DNA of 64,000 bases from Gloeocapsa sp. PCC 7428 (GCF_000317555.1 NC_019745.1:2480001-2544000); one strand, 5' to 3'. Shown: positions 53,442 to 63,908, counted from the first letter of the stretch. Translations and numbers: made by a program. The notes: generated by a model not told the origin, from the sequence alone.

Positions 53442-54145
53442 AGATCTATTTATGAAAATTCTCTAGTTATTGAAGCTACTACAGCATGAGCCGTAAGTTT
53501 TTTAAAATTAATTGATTATCTTAACAGACATAGCAAAAAACTACTCTACTCGTTAGATTTTGTCTGCCAAAGTCAAGGTTGCCTAATTTTAGATAATATG
53601 CTAGTCAATTTTTCTACTCTTTTAAGTAACTTTTCTACAAGCTCATTAAAATACTTGGGATATTCCTAAATCTGCTTTAGTTTTAAACTCTCAGCATCGA
53701 GGCTATCGCGAGCATCAAACCACAAGCCAGTTGGGAACTTTCTACAATAGCATTCTTACCTATTTGAGTTAAGATTCTCCTTTTTCAAGTCGGCTGTCTT
53801 ACATTTGTATACTCTATAGTTTATAAAACACTTATCACAACTTTTGCTAAGCAAAAGACACTTAGCGCTTAAGACTAATTGTTTCTATTTAAGTTTCCCA
53901 ACCATAATATCGGGCTAGTAGTAGAGAACAAGTTATACATAACAAAAGATAATCTTTGATAAAAATATAAATTGAAATCTACTTGTATATTTTTTTGACA
54001 TAGTTGATTTGCGTACTAATTCATGAAATATCATCAATACAGATTGACAGCCTGATAGCATGGCTGAATAATCTAAGTATTTTCCAGGAATAAAGTAACA
54101 CTAAGTTACAAATTACGCAACTCTGGTAATCATCAACGTTAGGTT
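53442..54145. other. Long intergenic region with a possible decayed gene
   Basis: About 700 bp, very A/T-rich. On the minus strand 53755-53573 one frame reads C-Y-C-R-K-F-P-T-G-L-W-F-D-A-R-D, continues S-L-D-A-E-S-L-K-L-K-Q-I, meets TAG, then reads E-Y-P-K-Y-F-N-E-L-V-E-K-L-L-K-R before a TGA. It has protein-like composition but no start codon and an internal stop, so it may be a remnant of a lost gene. The rest (53760-54145) shows nothing recognisable. Confidence 0.4.
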
Positions 54146-54982
54146 TTAATTAGCCGCAGTGTTCATCGCAGCGATGAAAGCTTGCTGAGCCACCTGTTTG
54201 TAAGTCGTATCTAAGTAGTTCATCAGTATCTCAGACGAGTTAGCGTCAGAATCGTCAGCAAGATCGTGAGACAATGGAATTGCACCTAACATTTCTAAGA
54301 CATCACTGCTCGTTGATGGCGCAATAACGACTAAGTTGGGATCGAGGGGTTCTTGATAGTGCCAAAACGATGTGCTCGTGACACTTGGTGCATTGTCTAG
54401 AGTAGATGAAGTCGTTTCTGGTTCAGTACTAACAACTTCTTCTTGGTGCGCGCTGCGTAACTCGCGCAAAGCGTCGATAATTTGATTTTTGGTACGTCCG
54501 CGTAGCTGAAATAAGACAAAAGGATCTTCACTAAAGCGATCGCCTAATTGATAATACACAGCACCGATATGCTTACAAGGATTTGCTTTATCAGGACACG
54601 AGCATTTGCTCCGCACTTCAGAAAGTGTAAACGGAAATAGTGATAGCCCATTTGCCGTGAAAACTTCTTCAATATTAGGTGGCATTTCACCTGCTAGGAG
54701 TTTTGCTGCAAAAATGGCGCGTTGCGACATCGTTTCAATGACGTAACTCCATTGTTCGTCGGTGAAAGGTTCTAAAAACAGCGAAACTTGATACGGTTCT
54801 GGTTCTGTACCTTGGACGCGTGCTGATACCTTTGCGCCTTCAAACTGGATACCTAAGATATTACCTTGACGCGCGTAATTGCGTGCGCGCTCCAGACGCT
54901 TTTTAAAGCGGTAGGAATCGAGGAGATCGAGCCAGCGTTGCGACCACCATTCGCGACTTGCTTGAAAGCTAAAATTGGTCAT
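54146..54982 (-). CDS. SWIM zinc-finger protein
   Basis: 278 aa. A SWIM zinc finger is visible at ~124-138 as K-C-S-C-P-D-K-A-N-P-C-K-H-I (C-x-C-x(n)-C-x-H). The N-terminus has W-W-S-Q-R-W-L-D-L-L and a R-A-R-N-Y-A-R-Q-G-N segment typical of bacterial SWIM partners of SNF2 ATPases. The C-terminal ~110 residues are Ser/Thr/Asp-rich and variable. SWIM domains are thought to bind DNA or protein. The ATG overlaps the stop of the SNF2 gene by 4 bp (ATGA), so translation is coupled and a complex is likely. Biological role unknown. Confidence 0.88.
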   Translation of the reverse strand: MTNFSFQASREWWSQRWLDLLDSYRFKKRLERARNYARQGNILGIQFEGAKVSARVQGTEPEPYQVSLFLEPFTDEQWSYVIETMSQRAIFAAKLLAGEMPPNIEEVFTANGLSLFPFTLSEVRSKCSCPDKANPCKHIGAVYYQLGDRFSEDPFVLFQLRGRTKNQIIDALRELRSAHQEEVVSTEPETTSSTLDNAPSVTSTSFWHYQEPLDPNLVVIAPSTSSDVLEMLGAIPLSHDLADDSDANSSEILMNYLDTTYKQVAQQAFIAAMNTAAN

Positions 54983-57900
54983 TCTGCATCCTCATCAATA
55001 ACAGCGTTACGGTCGAGTACGAGTAAATTCCGCAATTGATCGGTATCTAATTCTGTCAACCACTGTTCGCCTGCACCTACAACTTGTTCAGCTAAAGCTT
55101 TTTTACTTTCGATCATTTCGTGAATTTTTTCTTCTAATGTTCCGGTACACACAAACTTATGCACTAAAACATTCCGTGTTTGACCGATACGAAAGACACG
55201 ATCTGTCGCTTGGTTTTCTACCGCAGGATTCCACCAGCGATCAAAGTGAAAGACGTGATTTGCCCGTGTTAAATTCAACCCGACACCACCAGCTTTTAAA
55301 GAAAGAATCATAATCGGCGGACCTTGCGGATCGTGCTGAAAGCGATCGATCATTTCTTCGCGGTGTTTTTTGGAAGTACTGCCATAAAGAAACAAAATTT
55401 CGCGCTGTAAATGCTGTTGTAGATAGGGTTGCAGCAGTTTACCCCACTCGGCAAATTGCGTAAAAATTAACGCGCGATCGCCTTCGGCTAAAGCTTCCTC
55501 TAACATTTCTCCAAGGCGCAGTAGCTTTCCTGACTGACGCGGTTCGGCAATTTTGTTTTGCTTGAAATACTGTGCAGGGTGATTACAAATTTGTTTGAGT
55601 TTGACGAGTAATCCTAAAATCATGCCCCGCCGTTGCAATCCTTCTGCGGCGTCGATCTCCGCTAAAGATTCCTCGACAACTTGTTGATACAACGCGGCTT
55701 GTTCGGGGCTTATACCGCAAAACTCGGTCATTTCCTGCTTTTCAGGCAGATCTTGAATGATATCGCGATCTGTTTTAACGCGTCGCAGAATAAAAGGCTG
55801 AACGAGCGATCGCAACTGTGTAAGAGAATCAACATCGCCGTATTTTTCGATCGGCATTGCAAAGCGTCGTTGAAAAAATTGCCGCGTGCCTAAATAACCT
55901 GGATTGAGAAAATCCAAAATTGACCACAATTCTTGCAAGCGGTTTTCGACTGGGGTTCCTGTTAGGGCAATGCGAAACGCGGATTCGAGTTGGCGAATTG
56001 ATTGCGACTGCTTCGCTTCAGGATTTTTAATATTTTGTGCCTCATCTAGCACAATTCCTTGCCACGAAACACTTTGTAGATCTTTAATATCGCGGTGAAT
56101 CAACGCATAACTTGTAATGACTAAATCGTGCTTGCGCGCGGCGGTGACAAAGGTTTTACCTTTAGGACGCTTATCACCGTGGTGCAGCATCACTTTTAGC
56201 TGCGGTCCAAATTTCTTGACTTCACGCTCCCAGTTACCTAATACTGAAGTTGGACAAACAAGTAATGTGGGATTTTCTAGTGCCTCCTGCTCTTTCTGAT
56301 GTAGCATAAAGGCAATAAACTGAATCGTTTTACCAAGTCCCATATCGTCGGCGAGACACGCGCCTAAGTTCCAGCGTTCGAGAAAAGCAAGCCAGCTAAA
56401 GCCGCGTACTTGATACGGACGCAGTTCGCCTTGAAAGCTTTTTGGTGGTGGTAAAAGCGCGATCGCCTGATTATTTGTCAGCGCGGACATTAATTCTTGT
56501 AGCGCCCCCGTTGCTTCAAAGTTGACGACGGGGAGTTTTTCAATCACCAAGCTGTCGCCGCTACTCAACCGTAAAGCATCTTCGAGTGATAGCGATAACT
56601 TATCTTTGCGACTTGCAAAAAAGCTTTGGGCGGTTTTGATGTCTTGCGATCGCAGTTCTACCCATTCGCCATTGATTTCTACTAACGGGCTATTTAACGC
56701 CACTAAACGGTCAAATTCAGCTTTCGATAAAGTTTGTCCGCCAATTGCTAATTCCCACTCGAAATTTAATAAACTTTGCAGCCCTACTCCTTGTTTTTCG
56801 CGCGGTGTTACAGCGCGGATTTTCAACCCTAAGCGATTTGCCCAACCTTCGCGATTTGCTAAACTTGGTGGTAAAATCACTCCTAATCCGCTGTCGGTAA
56901 ACCTTGGCGCAATTGATTTGATAAAATCGTAGGCTTCGAGCGGCGTTAAACGACACGACGTTGGATATTGTTCGTCTAAACTTGTCGCTATCGGGGTAAA
57001 TAAACGCGAAGCTAGCCCCAAGCCTCTTAAAAACGTTTCTTGTGGTTGATGAATCGTGCGATCGCCGATCGCCCACTCAGCAATCGGATGACGCCAAATG
57101 CTTGCTGCATCGACTACAAATTCTGGATCGCTAGCGGCTTGCAACCCGTATGCTAATGTCCACTCATTACCTGTTGCCGGTGGATGTAGGATAAAACAAG
57201 TCCGAATTTGAGCTTGGTTGATTTGATACTGAAGTGGTGCTGTCCAAGCATTCAGTACGGCGGCTAATCTTTCGAGTTGATTTGGTGCGGCTTTGACAGT
57301 TTCATCTGGCGTTGTTAATGCTTGTAACCATTCTGGTATCGGAGAGGGTGCATTTGGTAGCGTAGTGCCATTGAGGAACGTTCTAATCTGCGCGTCTATA
57401 GTGCTATCCAGAAAGCTTAATATCACTTCTTGTGGCGACGGTTGGCTCGCGTCATTGTCTTCTTCACCTGTGCGATAAGCTAGACAAACACTAGGCATGA
57501 CTTTCGCAAATTTTTCGAGTCGCGAAGTATCGACGGCGCTATCTAAAAGCGATCGCCAGCTAGCCACGAATGAATCATCAGATTGGCTTAATGCGGGTAA
57601 GAACTTACAGCGACTCAGCAGATCCAAACTCCAACGCGCAACGTGCGACCAAAAGCGTAAATCGCCTCCTAGATACTCATCTTGACTTGCGCTACCCAAT
57701 GGTAACGAAGTGAGAAACTGAAATGCTGCTAGAGGATCTAGATATAAACCTTGCACGCGCCAGGGTTTGAGTGTAGGGTCTGCATCTAAAGAAAACGCGG
57801 CTGAATGAATTGGATAACCTGTATCAGGATCGGTTGGTAAGGCAAGAATAGCAGTAGGCGATCGCTTAATTTCTACCACACTGTTCGCTTGTTTTGTCTT

Positions 57901-58152
57901 TCCTTTACGACTGCGTTCAGTCGTCGCAGTTTCTATAACTGGCAACGCCGATTTTAAGATATTACGCGACACCTGCGGCAAAAAGTCAGTTTTGCGTAGC
58001 CATTCATCTAATTCTGCTAAAGTCATTACCAACGGATGATCTAAAATTTCCGCTGTTAACGCGGCTTCTATCCCACCCAAAGACCGCCACGTCTCTCCCC
58101 AAATGAATAAGCTGTGATTTTCTACTAGCCAACTACCGTGTAAAATTGCCAT
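54979..58152 (-). CDS. SNF2-family DNA translocase/helicase
   Basis: 1057 aa. The N-terminal ~560 residues are a region found in bacterial SNF2 proteins of this type (DUF3670-like), with many Trp/Leu-rich segments. The ATPase core follows: motif I D-D-M-G-L-G-K-T at ~600, motif II L-D-E-A-Q near 701, T-G-T-P-V-E-N-R motif III, and a helicase C domain with L-S-L-K-A-G-G-V-G-L-N-L and D-R-V-F-R-I-G-Q-T. SNF2 proteins translocate on double-stranded DNA and remodel protein-DNA complexes. It is coupled to the downstream SWIM gene. Related pairs are widespread in cyanobacteria and actinobacteria; roles in repair, transcription or defence remain open. Confidence 0.93.
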   Translation of the reverse strand: MAILHGSWLVENHSLFIWGETWRSLGGIEAALTAEILDHPLVMTLAELDEWLRKTDFLPQVSRNILKSALPVIETATTERSRKGKTKQANSVVEIKRSPTAILALPTDPDTGYPIHSAAFSLDADPTLKPWRVQGLYLDPLAAFQFLTSLPLGSASQDEYLGGDLRFWSHVARWSLDLLSRCKFLPALSQSDDSFVASWRSLLDSAVDTSRLEKFAKVMPSVCLAYRTGEEDNDASQPSPQEVILSFLDSTIDAQIRTFLNGTTLPNAPSPIPEWLQALTTPDETVKAAPNQLERLAAVLNAWTAPLQYQINQAQIRTCFILHPPATGNEWTLAYGLQAASDPEFVVDAASIWRHPIAEWAIGDRTIHQPQETFLRGLGLASRLFTPIATSLDEQYPTSCRLTPLEAYDFIKSIAPRFTDSGLGVILPPSLANREGWANRLGLKIRAVTPREKQGVGLQSLLNFEWELAIGGQTLSKAEFDRLVALNSPLVEINGEWVELRSQDIKTAQSFFASRKDKLSLSLEDALRLSSGDSLVIEKLPVVNFEATGALQELMSALTNNQAIALLPPPKSFQGELRPYQVRGFSWLAFLERWNLGACLADDMGLGKTIQFIAFMLHQKEQEALENPTLLVCPTSVLGNWEREVKKFGPQLKVMLHHGDKRPKGKTFVTAARKHDLVITSYALIHRDIKDLQSVSWQGIVLDEAQNIKNPEAKQSQSIRQLESAFRIALTGTPVENRLQELWSILDFLNPGYLGTRQFFQRRFAMPIEKYGDVDSLTQLRSLVQPFILRRVKTDRDIIQDLPEKQEMTEFCGISPEQAALYQQVVEESLAEIDAAEGLQRRGMILGLLVKLKQICNHPAQYFKQNKIAEPRQSGKLLRLGEMLEEALAEGDRALIFTQFAEWGKLLQPYLQQHLQREILFLYGSTSKKHREEMIDRFQHDPQGPPIMILSLKAGGVGLNLTRANHVFHFDRWWNPAVENQATDRVFRIGQTRNVLVHKFVCTGTLEEKIHEMIESKKALAEQVVGAGEQWLTELDTDQLRNLLVLDRNAVIDEDAE

Positions 58153-58942
58153 TTACCAACTACTCGATCTGACACAAATACTTTTGTTTATTTAAACTAA
58201 CCAGTATGCTAATTCAGCTAGCGTAAGTTTTAAATAACATTCTCTACTTTTATTCTAAAATGATATATTCTCTAACTGCTATCGCTTTGAGTATCTAAAT
58301 TAAACGACCGAGTAAAATTAATATGTAAACAAAGCTTTTTAAATTGAAATATCTAAATCAACAGTAAAGCAAAAATTTGTTTATTGCCAAGGTAAGTAAG
58401 AATAGAAAAATATCTAGTTTGGATAAATAACTTGGTATTTATATTAGATCAAACTAAATTTTCTGAATACATCAATCATTATTATTTATGCTAAATTTAT
58501 TGTACAACTAAAATAGCAATTCAAAAGATCCAACAAGATTGCTGCAAGTCAGCGTACTGCATCTAAATCATCTAAGTTATATCACACCAAGATTCTCTTT
58601 GGTTTTGGAGACGAAGTTAGCTGCGGTTAAAGCATAAAAATCTTTTGATGTAGCATTATTAACTAATTCTTCATACGCTGCTTTAGCAAATGGGCGTCTA
58701 TGTGATACATGGACGCTTTGTGTAAATTCCTGTAAATATCAGCTACAAATGTTAGTAAAAAAACATACTTCAATTAATATATAGAACCTTTTTTCTACTG
58801 ACATATACATAGACCTAAAACCCTACTCTCTATTCTTGTAACGTTAGTTTCTAATTTGTCATTCGCTGCAAGGCAGTCATAGGGCTAGAAATGCTAGGAT
58901 TGCCACAGAAAAAGAAAGTGACAAAGAAGGACAAAAAACTTA
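58153..58942. other. Long divergent intergenic region between SNF2 gene and pnp
   Basis: About 790 bp, strongly A/T-rich. Promoters for both flanking genes must lie here. On the minus strand 58738-58577 an open frame with no start codon reads R-R-P-F-A-K-A-A-Y-E-E-L-V-N-N-A and on to K-T-K-E-N-L-G-V-I before TAA. It looks like the tail of a former coding sequence that I cannot identify; the preceding in-frame codon is TGA. Nothing else recognisable. Confidence 0.45.
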
Positions 58943-61102
58943 ATGGTAGAGATTGATAGGTCAATATCCTTTGACGGAAGGGATATTAGATTGACCGTAG
59001 GTCTACTAGCACCCCAAGCTGGTGGGTCAGTTTTAATGCAATCTGGGGACACCGCTGTATTAGTAACAGCTACCCGCTCTGCCGCAAGGGAAGGCATTGA
59101 TTTTCTGCCGCTAACGGTAGACTACGAAGAAAGACTATATTCCGTTGGTCGGATTCCTGGTGGTTTTCTCCGGCGCGAGGGACGCCCACCCGAAAAAGCA
59201 ATTCTCACTAGCCGTTTAATAGACCGTCCACTACGCCCTTTATTTCCCCAGTGGTTGCGCGATGACTTACAGATTGTCGCAACAACTTTATCGATGGACG
59301 AGTTAGTTCCACCTGATGTATTAGCTGTAACAGGTGCATCGCTAGCGGTGCTGTTAGCAAAAATACCGTTTGATGGTCCGATGGCAGCTGTGCGGGTTGG
59401 TTTAGTCGGAGATGACTTTATTATCAATCCCACGTATGCAGAAATTGAGGCGGGAGATTTAGATTTAGTTGTCGCCGGATCGCCAGCAGGCGTGATTATG
59501 GTGGAAGCTGGCGCTAATCAATTGCCGGAACAAGACATCATTGAGGCAATTGATTTCGGTTACGAAGCTGTACAAGACTTAATTCAGGCACAAAGAGACC
59601 TGATAGCGGAGCTTGGAATAGAGACGGTATACGAGGAACCGCCCGCCGAAGTAGAGCCGACCTTAATCGAGTTTATTCGCGATCGCGCCCAAGCACCAGT
59701 CAAACAAATTTTGTCGCAATTTGACCTCGACAAAAATAACCGCGATGCTGCGTTAGATGCCGTCAAAGAAGAAATTGTTGCAGCGATCGCCGAACTTCCC
59801 GAAGAAGACCCGATCCAAGTTGCTGCAACGACAAACAGCAAAGCTGTAGGCAACACATTTAAAGACTTGACCAAAAAACTCATGCGCCGTCAAATTGTCG
59901 AAGATGGCGTTCGCGTTGATGGTCGTAAGCTTGATGAAGTTCGCCCAGTGTCTTGTCGTGTAGACGTTCTTCCAAAACGAGTTCATGGCAGCGGCTTATT
60001 TAATCGCGGACTCACCCAAGTGCTATCTGCGTGTACGCTGGGTACACCAGGAGATGCGCAAAACTTATCCGACGATCTGCAACAAGATTTAGAAAAGCGC
60101 TATATCCATCACTACAACTTCCCGCCATTCTCTGTAGGAGAAACCAAGCCACTACGCGCTCCAGGGCGTCGGGAAATTGGTCACGGGGCGCTCGCCGAAC
60201 GCGCTTTAATTCCAGTGTTACCACCTAAAAATGAATTTCCCTACGTCATTCGCGTTGTATCTGAAGTTCTCTCTTCCAACGGTTCCACGTCGATGGGTTC
60301 GGTTTGCGGTTCGACACTGGCGTTAATGGATGCAGGCGTTCCCCTTATCAAACCTGTCAGTGGCGCAGCAATGGGCTTAATCAAAGAAGGTGATGAAGTC
60401 CGCGTCCTTACCGATATTCAGGGTATAGAAGACTTTTTAGGCGACATGGACTTTAAAGTTGCAGGGACAGATAGCGGGATTACAGCCTTGCAAATGGATA
60501 TGAAAATCCCAGGTTTACCCTTAGAAATCATTGAACAAGCGGTCAAGCAAGCCTTGCCAGCACGATTGCACATTTTAGAAAAAATGCTGCAAGCAATTGA
60601 CAATCCGCGTACCGAGATGTCGCCTTTTGCCCCACGGCTACTAACAATTAAGATCGATCCAGAGATGATCGGGATGTTAATTGGACCTGGAGGTAAGACA
60701 ATTAAAGGCATTACCGAGGAAACTGGAGCCAAAATTGACATCGAAGATGATGGCACGGTGACAATCTCTGCGATTGATGAAAGCAAAGCCAAACGCGCCA
60801 GAAACATCGTTCAAGGTATGACGCGCAAGCTGAACGAGGGCGATGTTTACGCGGGTAAAGTCACTCGCATTATTCCGATCGGTGCTTTTGTCGAATTCTT
60901 GCCTGGTAAAGAAGGCATGATTCATATTTCTCAGCTTGCGGATTACCGTGTGGGTAGAGTCGAGGATGAAGTTGCAGTCGGTGATGAAGTTATTGTCAAA
61001 GTTAGAGAGTTAGACAGCAAAGGTCGGATTAACCTAACGCGCTTAGGAATTCATCCTGACCAAGCCGCCGCCGCGCGCGAAGCCGCAACAACGAATCAAT
61101 AA
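58943..61102 (+). CDS. pnp: Polynucleotide phosphorylase
   Basis: 719 aa, normal length. It degrades RNA 3'-to-5' with phosphate and can also add 3' tails; in cyanobacteria PNPase makes the heteropolymeric RNA tails. Two RNase PH domains are separated by a helical linker (residues ~1-220 and ~310-540), followed by a KH domain from ~570 ([13 protein letters not shown]) and an S1 domain from ~633 ([20 protein letters not shown]). R-D-R/G-R-R-E-I-G-H catalytic-core residues are present in the second PH domain. AAGGA lies ~12 nt before the ATG. Cytosolic; forms a trimeric ring. Monocistronic, with a hairpin downstream. Confidence 0.97.
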   Translation: MVEIDRSISFDGRDIRLTVGLLAPQAGGSVLMQSGDTAVLVTATRSAAREGIDFLPLTVDYEERLYSVGRIPGGFLRREGRPPEKAILTSRLIDRPLRPLFPQWLRDDLQIVATTLSMDELVPPDVLAVTGASLAVLLAKIPFDGPMAAVRVGLVGDDFIINPTYAEIEAGDLDLVVAGSPAGVIMVEAGANQLPEQDIIEAIDFGYEAVQDLIQAQRDLIAELGIETVYEEPPAEVEPTLIEFIRDRAQAPVKQILSQFDLDKNNRDAALDAVKEEIVAAIAELPEEDPIQVAATTNSKAVGNTFKDLTKKLMRRQIVEDGVRVDGRKLDEVRPVSCRVDVLPKRVHGSGLFNRGLTQVLSACTLGTPGDAQNLSDDLQQDLEKRYIHHYNFPPFSVGETKPLRAPGRREIGHGALAERALIPVLPPKNEFPYVIRVVSEVLSSNGSTSMGSVCGSTLALMDAGVPLIKPVSGAAMGLIKEGDEVRVLTDIQGIEDFLGDMDFKVAGTDSGITALQMDMKIPGLPLEIIEQAVKQALPARLHILEKMLQAIDNPRTEMSPFAPRLLTIKIDPEMIGMLIGPGGKTIKGITEETGAKIDIEDDGTVTISAIDESKAKRARNIVQGMTRKLNEGDVYAGKVTRIIPIGAFVEFLPGKEGMIHISQLADYRVGRVEDEVAVGDEVIVKVRELDSKGRINLTRLGIHPDQAAAAREAATTNQ

Positions 61103-61218
61103 TCTATTCACAGCAATTAGCAATGAGCGGTTGGCAATTAGCTAAATACGAATGGCTAATAGCTAATCGCTTTGTTAATCCGTGACATTCTAGACTCTGT
61201 TTTAACCCTGCTCTCTAC

Positions 61219-61239
61219 GGGCAAGTCAGTGCCTTGCCC
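61219..61239. repeat. Hairpin and GACCTCT repeat between pnp and tpiA
   Basis: GGGCAAG (61219-61225) and CTTGCCC (61233-61239) form a 7-bp stem with a 7-base loop ~120 bp after pnp. There is no T run. It is followed by CTCTGACCTCTAACCTCTGC (61239-61258), related to the GACCTCTGACC units at 22.7-22.9 and 25.5 kb. Upstream the spacer has TAGCTAA/TTAGCTA short repeats. Confidence 0.5.
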
Positions 61240-61356
61240 CTCTGACCTCTAACCTCTGCTATAGAATTCGCAAGTAAAATGTGACATTGATCCCTTAAAG
61301 CTTTAAACTATTTTTACATTTCATCGTGTTTTAAATTGGGATTGATTGAGTCACCT

Positions 61357-62082
61357 GTGCGAAAAATAGTTATTGCCGGTAATTGGAAAATGTATAAAAC
61401 CCAGGCAGAATCTCTGGAGTTCTTGCAAGGATTTATGCCGAGTTTGGAGCAAACACCAGAAGCACGAGAAGTCGTGCTATGCGCTCCATTTACTGCACTA
61501 TCGTTAATTTCTAAAAATCTTCACGGAAGCCGCGTGCAGTTAGGCGCACAAAATGTCCACTGGGAAGTTCAAGGAGCTTATACAGGTGAAATTGCGGCTC
61601 CCATGCTCACAGAAATTGGCGTACGTTACGCGATCGTTGGTCACAGTGAACGGCGACAATTCTTTGGCGAGACGGATGAAACAGTCAATAAAAGATTAAT
61701 AGCAGCCCAAGCGCATGGTTTGACTCCAATTTTATGTGTAGGAGAAACGAAGCAACAACGCGATGCGGGTGAAACCGAAGCACTCATTTCGATGCAGTTG
61801 GAAAAAGATCTGGTGAAAGTCGATCAGCAAAATCTGATCATTGCATACGAACCAATCTGGGCAATTGGAACGGGTGATACGTGCGAAGCCTCTGAAGCAA
61901 ACCGCGTGATTGGGTTGATTCGCAGTCAGTTAAGTTATCCTGATACGCCAATTCAATACGGTGGTTCAGTGAAGCCAAACAATATTGATGAAATTATGGC
62001 ACAACCAGAGATTGACGGTGCTTTAGTCGGAGGGGCAAGCTTAGAACCAGGTAGTTTTGCCCGAATTGTCAATTATCAGTAG
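61357..62082 (+). CDS. tpiA: Triosephosphate isomerase
   Basis: 241 aa from GTG at 61357 ([14 protein letters not shown]), matching the conserved N-terminus. TTG codons at 61336 and 61342 would give slightly longer, non-conserved forms. It interconverts dihydroxyacetone phosphate and glyceraldehyde 3-phosphate in glycolysis and the Calvin cycle. Catalytic N-W-K (Asn/Lys), His in I-V-G-H-S-E-R-R and Glu in [11 protein letters not shown] are all present, as is the phosphate-binding Y-G-G-S-V and G-G-A-S-L. folP follows after 21 bp, a common cyanobacterial tpiA-folP operon. Confidence 0.96.
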   Translation: MRKIVIAGNWKMYKTQAESLEFLQGFMPSLEQTPEAREVVLCAPFTALSLISKNLHGSRVQLGAQNVHWEVQGAYTGEIAAPMLTEIGVRYAIVGHSERRQFFGETDETVNKRLIAAQAHGLTPILCVGETKQQRDAGETEALISMQLEKDLVKVDQQNLIIAYEPIWAIGTGDTCEASEANRVIGLIRSQLSYPDTPIQYGGSVKPNNIDEIMAQPEIDGALVGGASLEPGSFARIVNYQ

Positions 62083-62103
62083 CGGCGACTCAGAGTTAAC
62101 TCA

Positions 62104-62928
62104 ATGGCAGCCTTAAACTCGTTTGAGTGGGGTAAGCGTACCTATTTAATGGGAGTGTTGAATGTTACGCCAGACAGCTTTAGTGATGGTGGCGAGTTTA
62201 ACACCCCACCTTCTGCGTTAGCTCAAGCACGGCACTTAGTCGCCGCTGGTGCAGATATTCTTGATATCGGCGGACAATCCACGCGCCCAGGTGCAGAAGA
62301 AGTTTCACCTGAAGAAGAACGAGAGCGCGTATTGTCTGTATTACAAGTTTTGCGTCCAGAAATATCTATTCCCATTTCTGTTGATACGACACGAGCAACT
62401 GTTGCTAAAGCTGCGATCGCGGCTGGTGCAGATATTATTAATGACATTTCTGGCGGAACTTTTGATGTGGATATGTTACCAACTGTAGCTGAGCTTGGTG
62501 TACCAATTGTGTTAATGCATATTCGCGGTACACCACAAACGATGCAACAACATACTGAATACGAAGATTTAATCGGGGAGATTTATGCGTTTTTAGCAAG
62601 TCGAATTAGTGCGGCGATCGCCGCCGGAATTCCGCAAAATCGCATCATTATCGATCCTGGTATTGGCTTTGCTAAAAAATACAATCAAAGTATTGAACTT
62701 ATCCGCAAATTAGCAGAATTTCGCTCGCTCAATTGTCCCATTTTAGTGGGACCATCGCGAAAAAGTTTCATCGGACATATCTTAAATCAACCAGAACCTA
62801 AAGCACGAGTTTGGGGAACCGCCGCCGCGTGTTGTGCAGCTATAGCTAATGGTGCAGATATTCTCCGAGTCCATGATGTGCGAGAAATGCATGATGTCTG
62901 CCGCGTTGCTGATACTTTATTTAGATAG
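62104..62928 (+). CDS. folP: Dihydropteroate synthase
   Basis: 274 aa TIM-barrel enzyme that condenses pterin pyrophosphate with p-aminobenzoate in folate synthesis. Signature segments are M-G-V-L-N-V-T-P-D-S-F-S-D-G-G, D-I-G-G-Q-S-T-R-P-G-A, S-V-D-T-T-R, N-D-I-S-G-G, H-I-R-G-T-P-Q-T-M-Q, D-P-G-I-G-F-A-K and G-P-S-R-K-S-F-I-G. All the pterin- and sulfonamide-binding residues expected at these motifs look intact. It lies 21 bp after tpiA on the same strand. ATG at 62104 has only a weak ribosome binding site, consistent with coupling to tpiA. Confidence 0.96.
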   Translation: MAALNSFEWGKRTYLMGVLNVTPDSFSDGGEFNTPPSALAQARHLVAAGADILDIGGQSTRPGAEEVSPEEERERVLSVLQVLRPEISIPISVDTTRATVAKAAIAAGADIINDISGGTFDVDMLPTVAELGVPIVLMHIRGTPQTMQQHTEYEDLIGEIYAFLASRISAAIAAGIPQNRIIIDPGIGFAKKYNQSIELIRKLAEFRSLNCPILVGPSRKSFIGHILNQPEPKARVWGTAAACCAAIANGADILRVHDVREMHDVCRVADTLFR

Positions 62929-63119
62929 TTCTAGATAAATACTTATAATCTGTTTATAACAACTATTTAAGTTTGAGAGCTAATTTCTTGCCGGTTATCT
63001 TTCAGTATTCAGAATTAAAAATCTTAAAGTCTTACAGTATGGCAGATCAAAATTTAATGCTGAATAGGGTGCTTCTCAATTGAGAATCTATAAAATTGAA
63101 TTAGGTTTATCACAAGAAT

Positions 63120-63677
63120 GTGAGCAATTTTGCTATGAAGACACTAGCTAAATGGTCTGTAGATGACTATCACCGGATGGTCGAAGCGGGTATTCTGCGA
63201 GACCGCCGTGTAGAATTGCTAGTAGGTGAAATTGTTGAGATGAGTCCAGAAACCCCAATTCATTACACCACAGCAAAACGAGGAGCAAAATATTTAGAAC
63301 AATTGCTATCAGGGAAAGCAGATGTTCGCCTCAATGGTCCTATTACTCTATCCGATTCAGAGCCTGAGCCTGATATTGCAATTGTTCGACTTCCAGAGTC
63401 AGCGTAGAGCGATCGCCATCCTGCTCCTCAAGATATCTTCTGGATTGTAGAAGTTGCCAAGACAAGTGTAAAGAAAGAATTGGAGATTAAGAGTGCAATT
63501 TATGCAACTGCTGCGATTCAAGAATATTGGGTTTTAGACTTATCTGCTCAGCAGATGAGCGTGTTTAGAAATCCTCAACAGGGGAAGTATGTTGAAGAAT
63601 ATACGATTAAAGAAGGAATGATTAAACCATTAGCATTTGCAGATGTTTCAGTGTCTATTGAAAAGCTTTTATCTTGA
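63120..63677 (+). pseudogene. Uma2-family endonuclease gene interrupted by an in-frame TAG
   Basis: The frame starts at GTG 63120 or ATG 63135 with K-W-S-V-D-D-Y-H-R-M-V-E-A-G-I-L, then R-R-V-E-L-L-V-G-E-I-V-E-M-S-P and E-P-E-P-D-I-A-I-V-R, which is the PD-(D/E)xK core of Uma2 proteins. TAG at 63405-63407 stops it after L-P-E-S-A. In the same frame the sequence then continues S-D-R-H-P-A-P-Q-D-I-F-W-I-V-E-V-A, K-K-E-L-E-I-K-S-A-I-Y-A and I-Q-E-Y-W-V-L-D-L to the normal C-terminus (stop 63675-63677). A single base change from a Tyr codon (TAT/TAC) to TAG would explain this. The product without the second half lacks catalytic residues. Uma2 genes are very numerous in cyanobacteria; their role is unclear. 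Confidence 0.85.
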
Positions 63678-63908
63678 GGTAGTAATGCAGTGGAGCCAAC
63701 AGCCTTGACTTAGTGCTGAGTTTAGTCTTATCTGCTGTTATCTACCTTTGCCGTTGACTAGTTTAAGTCTTTGGTGAAGGAAGCACCTAAAGTTTGTTAG
63801 CGATCTGTTTGTTGGGCTGCTTTGCCTCTAGACAAGGTAAATACTAGTTGTCTACTAGAGTTACAGTTAAATTAATAGTTTGTAGCCACTGCAAAGCTAA
63901 ACACCTCC

